A DNA stretch of 64,000 bases from Haloarchaeobius sp. FL176 (GTDB taxonomy: Archaea; Halobacteriota; Halobacteria; Halobacteriales; Natrialbaceae), in NCBI RefSeq assembly GCF_024609245.1, contig NZ_JANJYH010000009.1, positions 62,001 through 126,000 of the forward strand, given 5' to 3'. Under the pieces are notes generated by a model. That model searched no databases, was not told the origin of the DNA, and worked only from the letters and a program-made list of their open reading frames with translations. This document shows positions 35,373-43,482 of the stretch, one piece after another. The translations under genes and the position numbers were made by a program. Positions within the stretch are counted from its first letter, which is position 1; each line of letters opens with the position of its first letter.

Positions 35373-36725
35373 GTGAACGAGGACGCTGACGACGACGCGG
35401 GCGAGGACGCGGTTGCCGTGCCGGGGATGACGCGTCGCCGCGTCGTCGGCACGCTGTTCCTGATCATCTTCCTCGACCTGCTCGGCTTCGGCATCCTCAT
35501 CCCGGTCATCCCGCTCTACGCGAAGTTCTTCGGGGCGAACGAGTTCGTCGGAAGCCTGCTCATCGCGACGTACTCGCTGTTCCAGTTCGCCGGCGCACCC
35601 ATCCTCGGCCGTCTCTCGGACGAACGCGGACGGCGCCCCGTCCTGCTCCTGTCGCTCACCGGGAGCGTGCTTGCGTGGACGCTGTTCGGGCTGGCGGGGG
35701 AGCTCGGCAGCGCCATCGGTGCGGCCAACGGGCTCGTCGTCCTGTTCTTCGCACGGGCGCTGGCCGGGGCGATGGGAGGCAACATCGCCACGGCGAACGC
35801 CTACATGGCGGACATCACGCCGCCCGAGGACCGTGCGAAGGGACTCGGCATCCTCGGCGCGGCGTTCGGGTTGGGGTTCGTCTTCGGCCCCGCCATCGCC
35901 GGTCTGGTGTCGAGCCCTGCCGCACTCTCGCTGTTCGAGTCGGTCCTCCCCGCAGCGGTCCCCGTCAGCGAGTTCACGATGCCGTCGTTCACCGCGGCCG
36001 CGCTGACCGCGGGGAACCTCGTCCTCGCGTTCTTCGTCCTGCCGGAGCCGAATCGACGGGAGGTCACCACGGCGGGGGGCGAGTCCCGCCTCAGGCAGCT
36101 GTACGACGCGGTGCGCTCGCCCGACATCGGCTCGCTCGTCGTGGCTTTCTTCCTCGCCTCCTTTGCGTTCTCGGCGTTCGAGAGCCAGTTCATCTTCCTC
36201 ACGAGCGACCGACTCGGCTACGGCACCGCCGAGAACGCGGTGTTGCTGACGTACATCGGCGTGCTCATCGCTATCGTTCAGGGCGGGCTCATCGGGCCGC
36301 TCACGGACCGTTTCGGCGAGTACCGGCTCGCCCTCGTCGGCGCGGGCGTCCAGGTCGTGACGCTCGCGCTGGTGCCGTTCTCGCTGTCGTGGTCGTTCGT
36401 CCCCGCGCTCGGGCCTGTCGAGTCCGGCGCCGTCGCACTGGCGCTCGTCTCGACACCGCTCGCGTTCGGCAACGCCCTCACGAACGTCTCCCTGAACGCG
36501 CTGGTGTCGCTCAACGCCGACGCCGACGAGCAGGGCGGCGCGTTCGGCCTCACGCAGTCCGCGAGCAGCCTCGCCCGGACGTTCGGCCCGGCCGTCGCCG
36601 GCCTGCTCTACGTCGCCGTCGCCTACTGGTCGCCGTTCGTCGTCGCTGGCCTGCTGTTCGTGCCGATTCTCGTCCTGCTCGGGGTGGTGACGCGGGACCG
36701 GATCGAGTCGACAGCCGAGGCCTAG
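35373..36725 (+). CDS. Major facilitator superfamily transporter (TetA/DHA1-like)
   Basis: A 450-residue MFS protein with twelve membrane segments. The first begins TLFLIIFLDLLGFGILIPVIPLYA, motif A in loop 2-3 is GRLSDERGRRPVLLLSL, and RPPED-like TPPEDRAKGLGI precedes TM5. It most resembles drug/H+ antiporters. Start candidates are GTG 35373 and ATG 35427. The first adds an acidic haloarchaeal tail. It converges on the TrmB gene, with the two stop codons overlapping (36722-36725). Confidence 0.88.
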   Translation: MNEDADDDAGEDAVAVPGMTRRRVVGTLFLIIFLDLLGFGILIPVIPLYAKFFGANEFVGSLLIATYSLFQFAGAPILGRLSDERGRRPVLLLSLTGSVLAWTLFGLAGELGSAIGAANGLVVLFFARALAGAMGGNIATANAYMADITPPEDRAKGLGILGAAFGLGFVFGPAIAGLVSSPAALSLFESVLPAAVPVSEFTMPSFTAAALTAGNLVLAFFVLPEPNRREVTTAGGESRLRQLYDAVRSPDIGSLVVAFFLASFAFSAFESQFIFLTSDRLGYGTAENAVLLTYIGVLIAIVQGGLIGPLTDRFGEYRLALVGAGVQVVTLALVPFSLSWSFVPALGPVESGAVALALVSTPLAFGNALTNVSLNALVSLNADADEQGGAFGLTQSASSLARTFGPAVAGLLYVAVAYWSPFVVAGLLFVPILVLLGVVTRDRIESTAEA

Positions 36726-37507
36726 AGCAGCGGTGTCGCGTCGGCCCAGAGGGCCTCGAACTCTCGCTCGAACGCGTCAACTACCTCGGGAGCGCTGATT
36801 CCCACGACGGCAAGCCGGTCGCCGAAGTCGCGTGGACTGGGGATGTCGACCGTGGTCAGTTCCCCGTCGACGACGTCGAACGACACCGGCACCGTGGGAT
36901 GGGCCCTGATCTCGAAGCTGCCCGGCGCGGATTCGACGAGGGCCGGGAACCTCTCCGGGAGGCTGTCCAGCACGCTGTCTGCGAGCACGAGCGAGACGGA
37001 GAGCCCGTCCGCGGCGCCGTCGAGGAACGCCGCGACTTCCGTCTCGAACGTCTCCCACGGCGCGTGCTCGTACGGTGGGCCGATAGTCGCCAGGACCGAA
37101 TCCGTCGCAGTTCGCGTGTGCTCCCGCATGGCAGTCTGCATCTCCTCGCTGCCGAGCGACCCGAGCCAGACGCTCGCGTCCGCGGGGGCAGTCGGGAGCA
37201 GGTTCGACCGGACGGAGCGGGCGACGCCACGATACCGCTCCCACTCGTCGGCGAGTTCGCGGGTCCGCTCGGCGAGGAGCCTGTCGACAGCGACCGCCGG
37301 CTCGACGGCCCGGTACCGGGTCGGTTCCGTTGCCTGTGTCCCGACCAGCCCGCGGGATTCGAGCCCGTTGAGCACGTCGTAGATCCGGCCCCGGGGCACG
37401 TCGCTGGCGGTCGAGAGGTCGGCTGCGGTCGTCGCACCGGTCACGAGGAGGGTGCGGTAGACCTGTTCCTCGTAGCTCGACAGGCCGAGTTCTCCGAGCT
37501 CCGTCAT
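36722..37507 (-). CDS. TrmB-family transcriptional regulator
   Basis: A 261-residue regulator with an N-terminal TrmB winged helix (LGLSSYEEQVYRTLLVTGATTAADLSTAS, then VPRGRIYDVLNGLESRGLV and RYRAVEP) and a C-terminal effector domain of about 150 residues. TrmB proteins control sugar or central-metabolism genes, and others respond to stress. It is transcribed divergently from the SMR transporter across 137 bp and converges with the MFS gene, so it may control either. The ATG at 37507 is the family start. Confidence 0.88.
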   Translation of the reverse strand: MTELGELGLSSYEEQVYRTLLVTGATTAADLSTASDVPRGRIYDVLNGLESRGLVGTQATEPTRYRAVEPAVAVDRLLAERTRELADEWERYRGVARSVRSNLLPTAPADASVWLGSLGSEEMQTAMREHTRTATDSVLATIGPPYEHAPWETFETEVAAFLDGAADGLSVSLVLADSVLDSLPERFPALVESAPGSFEIRAHPTVPVSFDVVDGELTTVDIPSPRDFGDRLAVVGISAPEVVDAFEREFEALWADATPLL

Positions 37508-37644
37508 CGGTCCGTGCTTCTCGGGTGGACGACAAAAGTGGTGCGAGCCTCGACGGCGTCGCGACGAGCCCGAACCGCGAAAACGGACTGCAAGTGGCAC
37601 CCGATTCGGCAACGGTAATACGACCGCCCCCGGGAACAACGAGC

Positions 37645-37977
37645 ATGCATCCCTACGCGTTGCTCGCCGCCGCCATCGTCTCGGAACTCCTCGGGACGAC
37701 CGCACTCAAGCTATCGGACGGGTTCTCGAAGCCGCTACCCAGCATCGCCGTCGTCGTCGGGTACGGCGTCGCCTTCTATCTGGTGTCGTTGACGCTCGAG
37801 GGGCTGCCCATCGGCGTCGTCTACGGGACCTGGGCCGCGCTCGGCATCGTCGGCGTGGCTGGAATCGGCGTCGTGCTGTTCGACGAGCCCGTCGATCTGG
37901 CCGGGGTGCTCGGCATCCTGTGCATTCTCGTCGGTGTGTACGCGATGAACGTCGTCTCGGAGATGGCCGCACACTGA
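37645..37977 (+). CDS. Small multidrug resistance (SMR) transporter
   Basis: A 110-residue protein with four membrane helices (about residues 3-22, 30-50, 58-78 and 85-104). The functional Glu of TM1 is in IVSELLGTTALKLSDGF, and GVVYGTWAALGIVGVAGIGVVLF is the typical TM3. EmrE/SugE-type proteins form dimers and exchange cationic drugs or guanidinium for protons. It lies divergent to the TrmB regulator. Confidence 0.92.
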   Translation: MHPYALLAAAIVSELLGTTALKLSDGFSKPLPSIAVVVGYGVAFYLVSLTLEGLPIGVVYGTWAALGIVGVAGIGVVLFDEPVDLAGVLGILCILVGVYAMNVVSEMAAH

Positions 37978-38238
37978 GTCACGTTCAGCGAGGGCCGGGA
38001 AGAGAGCCCGCAGTTATCCGCTGTCGGCAGCGGTCCCAACCCCGGCGTGGGTGCGCGGGCGGACCGCCTCATCGAGTCGGTCGACTGCCCTGCGGAGGAA
38101 CTGCTCGTCCGTCTGTCTTCCCGCCCAACCACCGTCCAGCAGTCGTGGTGCCGAACGTCGCCCCAGGAAGCGGACGAGCAGAGCGCAGACCAGGTCGACA
38201 CCGACAGGGCCGTACTTCTGGCCCACGATAGGTCCACC

Positions 38239-38607
38239 ATGGAGAAGACGAACCTCACCAGGGCATTCGACTCGTTCGACGAGCAGTGGTCGCCTCGGGT
38301 CGCCGCGGAGCTGAACGGTCAGGCGGTCAAGCTCGCGAAGGTCGAAGGCGAGTTCGTCTGGCACCAGCACGAGGACGCCGACGAGCTGTTTCTCGTCCGC
38401 TCCGGCGAGTTGACCATCGAGTTCCGCGACGACCCCGACGTCGTGCTGGAGGAGGGCGAGCTGCTGGTCGTCCCCAGGGGTGTCGAACACCGACCGGTCG
38501 CCGACGAGGAAGCCGAGATACTGCTGTTCGAACCGGGCGAGACACAGAACACCGGGAACGTGCAGGACGACGAGTTGACCCAGACGGAGCGCCGGGACCT
38601 CGCCTGA
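38239..38607 (+). CDS. Cupin-domain protein
   Basis: A 122-residue single-domain cupin with metal-site motif 1 (FVWHQHEDADELFLVRSGEL; His-His and Glu) and motif 2 (GELLVVPRGVEHRPVADEE). This size is typical of small cupins that bind a metal but whose reaction is unknown. The ATG at 38239 begins MEKTNLTRAFDSF. It is followed after 82 bp by the flavin monooxygenase pair, but probably has its own transcript. Confidence 0.88.
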   Translation: MEKTNLTRAFDSFDEQWSPRVAAELNGQAVKLAKVEGEFVWHQHEDADELFLVRSGELTIEFRDDPDVVLEEGELLVVPRGVEHRPVADEEAEILLFEPGETQNTGNVQDDELTQTERRDLA

Positions 38608-38689
38608 CCGCGGAACCGACGGACCACCCCCGTCCAACCTTGTCGGACGACGCAGTCGGTACCCCTGGGAATCGTTTAAAGAGCCGTAC

Positions 38690-38821
38690 ATGCGCCGCAA
38701 TACCCCCTCGCACGTGGAGACGGAAGCTACGCGTATGTGCCAGCACCTCGAGTGCACGAGAGGGACCGACAGCGGGAGCGACGCTCGGCACTTCTGCGAT
38801 AGCGAGGTCGGCCTGTCATGA
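38690..38821 (+). CDS. Small Cys/His protein coupled to a monooxygenase
   Basis: A 43-codon ORF with Cys and His arranged MCQHLEC...RHFCDSE, a possible compact metal-binding site. Its stop overlaps the start of the flavin monooxygenase (ATGA), implying translational coupling. A TATA-like TTTAAAG is at 38676, only 14 bases from ATG 38690, so translation may instead begin at ATG 38735 (28 residues, keeping all the Cys). No family was recognised. Confidence 0.5.
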   Translation: MRRNTPSHVETEATRMCQHLECTRGTDSGSDARHFCDSEVGLS

Positions 38822-40173
38822 CGCTCGCCACAGTTCCCCGGTACGACGCATCGGGTGTCGGCACCGTCGGCGACCGTGCGGTCGTCCTGGGCGGGAGCGT
38901 CGCCGGGCTCTGTGCGGCGCGTGTGCTGCGAGACGTTTTCGAGTCGGTGGTCGTGCTCGACCGTGATCCGCTTCCCGCGGACCCGGTCGCCAGAGACGGT
39001 GCCCCCCAGACGCGACATCCACACGTCCTGCTGGAGGGTGGACGTTCCACGCTGGAGGACCTGTTCCCCGGGTTTTCGGAAGCCCTCCTCGAAGCGGGCG
39101 GACTGCTGGTCGACGCGAGCAGGCAGCTCCACGAGTTCAACAGCGGCGACTACATCGCCGACGTTCCGGAACGGCTGCCGACGTACTGCGCGAGTCGACC
39201 ACTCCTCGAGGCGGTGCTCCGCCGACACACCCGAGCACTGGACGGGGTCGTCCTGCGGGAGGAGCACCTGTTCACCGGCTACGAGACGGATGCGAGGGGC
39301 CGAGCAGTCACCGGCGTGACCGGGCGAGACTCCGAGGGCGAGCCGTTCGAGCTCCCGGCCGACCTAGTCGTCGACGCGACCGGACGGACGAGCCGCACCC
39401 CGTCGTGGTTGGCCGAGAACGGCTTCCAGGAACCGGCGACCGACGAGGTGACCATCGAGGTCGCCTACAGCACCGTCCGCGTCGAACGACCGCCGGACGA
39501 CAGGCGGATGTTCCTCGTCGCACCGACCCCACCGCGGACTCGCGGCGGTGCCCTCATCCCGGCCGAGGACGGCCAGTGGGAGGGCATCCTGCAGGGCGTC
39601 CACGGCGACGACCCACCGACCGAGCCCGAGCGCCTCCAGCGGTTCGCGGACAGCCTCCCGGCGGACGAGTTCGGGACTATCCTCGAAACCCACGAGTGGC
39701 GCACGGAGCAGGCAGACCGCTACCCCTATCCCGCAAGTCGACGCCACCGGTACGAGGACCTCGAACGCTTCCCGGATGGACTCGTCGTGACGGGCGACGC
39801 ACTCGCGAGTTTCAACCCCATCTACGGGCAGGGGATGTCCGTGGCGGCGCTCGAAGCGCTGGCCCTGCACCACGCGCTGGCCGACGGGGGGCTCGACGAG
39901 CTGGCTCCACGGTTCTTCGACCGCGCCGCAGACATCGTCGACGGTGTCTGGCGGGTCGTCGTCGGGAGCGACTTCGCGTTCGGGGAGACCAGCGGTCCGG
40001 AGCCCACCGGCGCGGGAGTCACGAACTGGTACATGGACCGGTTCGTCGACCGGGCTCACGACGACCCGTTCCTGAGCGAGGTGTACGCACGGGTCACGCG
40101 ACTGGAGGCGTCCCCCACGGCGCTGTTCCGTCCGAAGGTCCTCTGGCGTGTCTTTCGGCCGTTCGGCGGCTGA
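38818..40173 (+). CDS. FAD-dependent monooxygenase
   Basis: A 451-residue flavoprotein of the class A monooxygenase/geranylgeranyl-reductase fold. FAD-binding motifs are intact: VVLGGSVAGLCAARVL near residue 22, LVVDATGRTSRTPSW (DG-type), and VVTGDALASFNPIYGQGMSVAALEA (GD motif, near 324). This is unlike the degenerate relative at 14.8-15.9 kb. The substrate is unknown. Its start overlaps the preceding small Cys/His ORF (ATGA), so the two are coupled. Confidence 0.85.
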   Translation: MTLATVPRYDASGVGTVGDRAVVLGGSVAGLCAARVLRDVFESVVVLDRDPLPADPVARDGAPQTRHPHVLLEGGRSTLEDLFPGFSEALLEAGGLLVDASRQLHEFNSGDYIADVPERLPTYCASRPLLEAVLRRHTRALDGVVLREEHLFTGYETDARGRAVTGVTGRDSEGEPFELPADLVVDATGRTSRTPSWLAENGFQEPATDEVTIEVAYSTVRVERPPDDRRMFLVAPTPPRTRGGALIPAEDGQWEGILQGVHGDDPPTEPERLQRFADSLPADEFGTILETHEWRTEQADRYPYPASRRHRYEDLERFPDGLVVTGDALASFNPIYGQGMSVAALEALALHHALADGGLDELAPRFFDRAADIVDGVWRVVVGSDFAFGETSGPEPTGAGVTNWYMDRFVDRAHDDPFLSEVYARVTRLEASPTALFRPKVLWRVFRPFGG

Positions 40174-40251
40174 ACCGAGGACGACCGAGCAGCGGCTCTC
40201 GTCTCGTGGGGTGACCGAACTGTCTGACCCCCGACGCTGGCGCGGCGGTGT

Positions 40252-40449
40252 TCAGGCGTGGGCGGTGTAGCCAGCGTCCTCGACTGCCGTGAGCAGTGCC
40301 GACACCTCGGCGTCGCCTTCGACGGTCACCCGCTCCGATTCCCGGTCGGCGTCCGCGTCTGTCACGCCCGCTACGTCGCGGAGGGCCTCCTCGACGGTCT
40401 GTTCGCAGTGGCCACAGCTCATCCCCTCGACGCTGATTGTCGTCGTCAT
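40252..40449 (-). CDS. HMA-domain copper chaperone
   Basis: A 65-residue protein consisting of one heavy-metal-associated domain (ferredoxin-like fold) with the Cu(I) ligand motif GMSCGHC near residue 9. CopZ-type proteins carry copper to CopA. The start at 40449 is supported by a BRE/TATA element 22-32 bases upstream. It lies beside the Zn/Cd-type ATPase gene on the same strand and about 3 kb from copA, as part of a metal island. Confidence 0.92.
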   Translation of the reverse strand: MTTTISVEGMSCGHCEQTVEEALRDVAGVTDADADRESERVTVEGDAEVSALLTAVEDAGYTAHA

Positions 40450-40470
40450 GGCCGAGTCTATGGGCCCGGG

Positions 40471-40481
40471 ATATATTTCGG
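40471..40481 (-). promoter_or_regulatory. BRE/TATA element of the copper chaperone gene
   Basis: On the minus strand this reads CCGAAATATAT, a canonical haloarchaeal BRE (CCGAAA) plus TATA, ending 22 bases before the ATG. A leaderless transcript is expected. Confidence 0.6.
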
Positions 40482-40607
40482 TTGTCGATTCCACCCGTGA
40501 TCGGACCCGGCGCTCAGTCTGGCCCCGGTGACTGTCGTCGGAAACACCGCCGTTCAGCGTACTGGAGGGGTCGGAGTGGCCAGCGAGAGAAGGTTGCAGA
40601 GATCGGC

Positions 40608-43232
40608 TCAGTCGCCAGTGGTCCCCACGGGCTCGCCGCCGTCGGGCCGAATCCGCGACAGCCGCATCGCGTTCGCCGTCACTGCCGTCGTCATGCCGGC
40701 GTCGCCGGCGAGGACCGCGAGCCAGATGGGCACCAGGCTGAACGGGACACCGACGGCCAGAGCCGCCTTGACGGCGAGACTGGCCCAGATGTTCTGTCTG
40801 ATGACGCCGTTGGCGTCGTTCGCGAGCTCGTAGAGGTACGGGAGCTTCGAGAGGTCGTCGCTCATGAGCGCGATGTCCGCCGTCTCGAGTGCGGTGTCCG
40901 TCCCGGCGGCACCCATCGCGACACCCACCGTCGCCGTCGCCAGGGCTGGGGCGTCGTTGACGCCGTCGCCGACCATCGCGACCCCGTCGTACTCGTCGTT
41001 CAGCTCCTCGATGGCAGCTACCTTCTCGTCGGGCAACAGCCCGGCGCGGAACTCGTCGACGCCGACCTGCTCGGCGATGGCACGGGCGGTCCGCTCGTTG
41101 TCGCCAGTGAGCATGATGGTGTGCTCGACGCCGAGCTCCTGCAGCCGGGCCACGGTCCGCTCTGCGTCCGGGCGGACCTCGTCGGCGACCGCGATGACGC
41201 CTTCCAGTTCGTCCTCCGTGCCGACCAGGACAACGGTCTTGCCCTCCGACTGGAGCGCCGGGACGGTGTCGTGCAGCAGGTCGAGGCAGTTGTTGTGGTC
41301 GCAGATGGCCTCTGCGGTCTGGGTGACGACCCCGCCGTCCGTGGTCGCGTGGACGTGCGAGAGGTCGAAGCCAAGGTCCTCGAACAGGCCGGGCTTGCCG
41401 GCGTAGTGCGGCCGGCCATCGAGGTCCGCCCGGACGCCCTTCCCGGTGATGCTCTCGAAGTCGTCGACCTCGCGTTCGGCGACTCCGGCGGTGGTGGCCT
41501 GCTCGACGATGGCCTCGCCGATGGGGTGCTCGCTGCGAGCCTCCAGTCCGCGCGCACAGCGGAGCACCTCCGACTCGGTGTTGCCGTTCAGGGGGACGAC
41601 GTCGGTCACCGTCAGCTCGCCCCTGGTCAGGGTGCCGGTCTTGTCGAAGGCGACGGCCTCGACGGCACCCATCGCCTCGAGGTGGTTGCCGCCCTTGATG
41701 AGCACGCCGTTCTTCGCGGCGCTCGTGATGCCGGACACCACGGAGACGGGCGTGGAGATGACGAACGCACAGGGACAGGCAAGCACCAGCAGCGTCAGCC
41801 CGTAGACCACCGCGGTCGACCAGCTCGCACCCAGTACGGACGGGCTCCCGAGGGTGACCAGCACCGCGAAGGCGACCACGACAGGTGTGTAGTACCCGGC
41901 GAACCGTTCGACGAACTGCTCGCGCTCGGTCTTGTTCGACTGTGCGTCCTCGACCATCTCGACGATGCGCGACAGCGTGTTGTCGCCAGCTTCGGACGTG
42001 ACCTCCACCTCGAGGTAGCCGCCCTCGTTGATGGTGCCTGCGTACACGCCGTCCCCGTCGGTCTTGTCGACGGGGACGCTCTCGCCCGTGATGGGAGCCT
42101 GGTTGACCGCGCTCTGGCCGTCGACGACGACGCCGTCCATCGGGATCTTCTCGCCGGGCCGGACGACGACGATGTCGCCGACTCCCACCGCGTCCACGGG
42201 CACCGTCTCCTCGTCGCCGTCACGCTTGACCGTCGCCTCGTCGGGCGAGAGGTCCATCAGTTCCTCGAGGGAGTTCCGGGCGCGGTCCATCGAGTACCGT
42301 TCGAGGAGCTCGGCGATGCTGAAGAGGAACGCCAGGGTGGCGGCCTCGAAGTAGAGCGCCTCGCCGAAGGCGACGCTGGCGACCAGAGCGCCGAGGATGG
42401 CGACCGACATCAGGAAGTCGATGTCCAGGCTCCGGTTCCGCGCGGAGTAGTAGCCGTTCCGGAGGATCTCCTGGCCGCCGGTCGCGATGGCGACGAGGAA
42501 GAGGACGTCGGCGACGAACAGCTCGCTGCCGAGGACGGTCGTCACCTGTGCGTTCTGGCTGTGGAGCAGGAACTCAAGGAGGAGACCGAGCGACAGGAAG
42601 CCGCCGCTGGCCCAGGTCTTCAGCGCGCGGGCGCTCGTCCAGATACTGTCGCTCGACTCTCCCTCGGTGGGCGCGCCGGTGCTCTCAGTCACCTCGTATC
42701 CCGCGCTCTCGATGGCACCGACGACGTCTGCCTCGGTGAGGTGCCCGTCGTCGTAGGCGACCGTCACCGTGCCGGTGGTCGGCTGTGGTTCGATGGACGT
42801 CACGCCGTCGAGAGCGCCGACCGCATTCTCGACCTTGCCCGCACACGACGGACAGTCCATCCCCGGGACGGTGAGCGAGAGCGTGGATTGCTCGTCCCGG
42901 TCGATGCTGTAGCCAGCCTTCTCGATGCGGTCCGCAACCGCGTCGGGCGAGGTCACGGACGGATCGTAGGTGACGGTCAATGTCCCGGTCGTCTCCTGTG
43001 GGTCGATTTCGACGATGCCCTCTAGCTTGCTCACGCTGTTCTCGACCTTGCCGGCGCAGGACGGACAGTCCATGTCGGGCACCGAGAACTGCGTCACGCT
43101 ACCGTCAGCCGGTGAGTCCGACCCAGAAGCGGGTTCGCCACCAGCGTCCGGCTCCGGTGGACATCCGCAGTCGGCGTCGTCGGGGTGGGATACGTCGCAC
43201 GCGTCCTGTGTATCCCGGTTGGGGGAGGTCAT
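40608..43232 (-). CDS. P1B-type ATPase, Zn/Cd-exporting (ZntA-like)
   Basis: An 874-residue heavy-metal ATPase. A Cys-rich N-terminus (CGCPPEP) is followed by two HMA domains with MDCPSCAG (C56/C59 and C127/C130), eight membrane helices, TGES, phosphorylation site DKTGTLTRGE, SEHPIGEAI and [13 protein letters not shown]. The sixth helix has ACPCAFVISTPVSVVSG, and an ICDHNNC segment lies in the large loop. These features fit the Zn/Cd/Pb subgroup, not the Cu one. A TATA-like TTTAATAA is about 27 bases before the ATG on the minus strand. It is divergent from copA. Confidence 0.9.
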   Translation of the reverse strand: MTSPNRDTQDACDVSHPDDADCGCPPEPDAGGEPASGSDSPADGSVTQFSVPDMDCPSCAGKVENSVSKLEGIVEIDPQETTGTLTVTYDPSVTSPDAVADRIEKAGYSIDRDEQSTLSLTVPGMDCPSCAGKVENAVGALDGVTSIEPQPTTGTVTVAYDDGHLTEADVVGAIESAGYEVTESTGAPTEGESSDSIWTSARALKTWASGGFLSLGLLLEFLLHSQNAQVTTVLGSELFVADVLFLVAIATGGQEILRNGYYSARNRSLDIDFLMSVAILGALVASVAFGEALYFEAATLAFLFSIAELLERYSMDRARNSLEELMDLSPDEATVKRDGDEETVPVDAVGVGDIVVVRPGEKIPMDGVVVDGQSAVNQAPITGESVPVDKTDGDGVYAGTINEGGYLEVEVTSEAGDNTLSRIVEMVEDAQSNKTEREQFVERFAGYYTPVVVAFAVLVTLGSPSVLGASWSTAVVYGLTLLVLACPCAFVISTPVSVVSGITSAAKNGVLIKGGNHLEAMGAVEAVAFDKTGTLTRGELTVTDVVPLNGNTESEVLRCARGLEARSEHPIGEAIVEQATTAGVAEREVDDFESITGKGVRADLDGRPHYAGKPGLFEDLGFDLSHVHATTDGGVVTQTAEAICDHNNCLDLLHDTVPALQSEGKTVVLVGTEDELEGVIAVADEVRPDAERTVARLQELGVEHTIMLTGDNERTARAIAEQVGVDEFRAGLLPDEKVAAIEELNDEYDGVAMVGDGVNDAPALATATVGVAMGAAGTDTALETADIALMSDDLSKLPYLYELANDANGVIRQNIWASLAVKAALAVGVPFSLVPIWLAVLAGDAGMTTAVTANAMRLSRIRPDGGEPVGTTGD

Positions 43233-43405
43233 TGGCTGGGGCTAGGCGACCGCGAGTTATTAAACCAGCTACTAATGACCGGGGGTCGAATGCAGCCATC
43301 GTATTAACTACTCGTCGCCGTTTTAATATCTCAGTCGGCGAACTGACCTCCCGAGCGCTACTGTTCCGTTCCATATTGGAGTCCGCTCTGCGGACGATAC
43401 CTTCG

Positions 43406-43460
43406 ATTCGAAATTTCAGCGGTCGATTTGCAACGGTATCGAAAGGACAAACCGATTGAA
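43406..43460 (+). promoter_or_regulatory. Copper-gene promoter element, copy 1 (copA)
   Basis: ATTCGAAATTTC (43406-43417) and, 22 bases on, a second block TTGCAACGGTATCGAAAGG continuing to ATTGAA at 43460. Both blocks recur upstream of the SHOCT gene with nearly the same spacing. The ATTGAA end sits at about -28 from the copA ATG, where a weak TATA would be. It is a likely site for a copper-responsive activator. Confidence 0.6.
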
Positions 43461-43482
43461 GGAGTAGCCCGTAGGACTAGAT

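Noticed and set aside
35675-37618. 647-codon plus-strand frame across the MFS and TrmB genes
   Set aside because: It overlaps two well-supported genes in another frame and is Arg-rich with no motifs.
40437-43025. 862-codon plus-strand frame opposite the Zn ATPase gene
   Set aside because: It is antisense to an unmistakable P1B ATPase and has no domain of its own.
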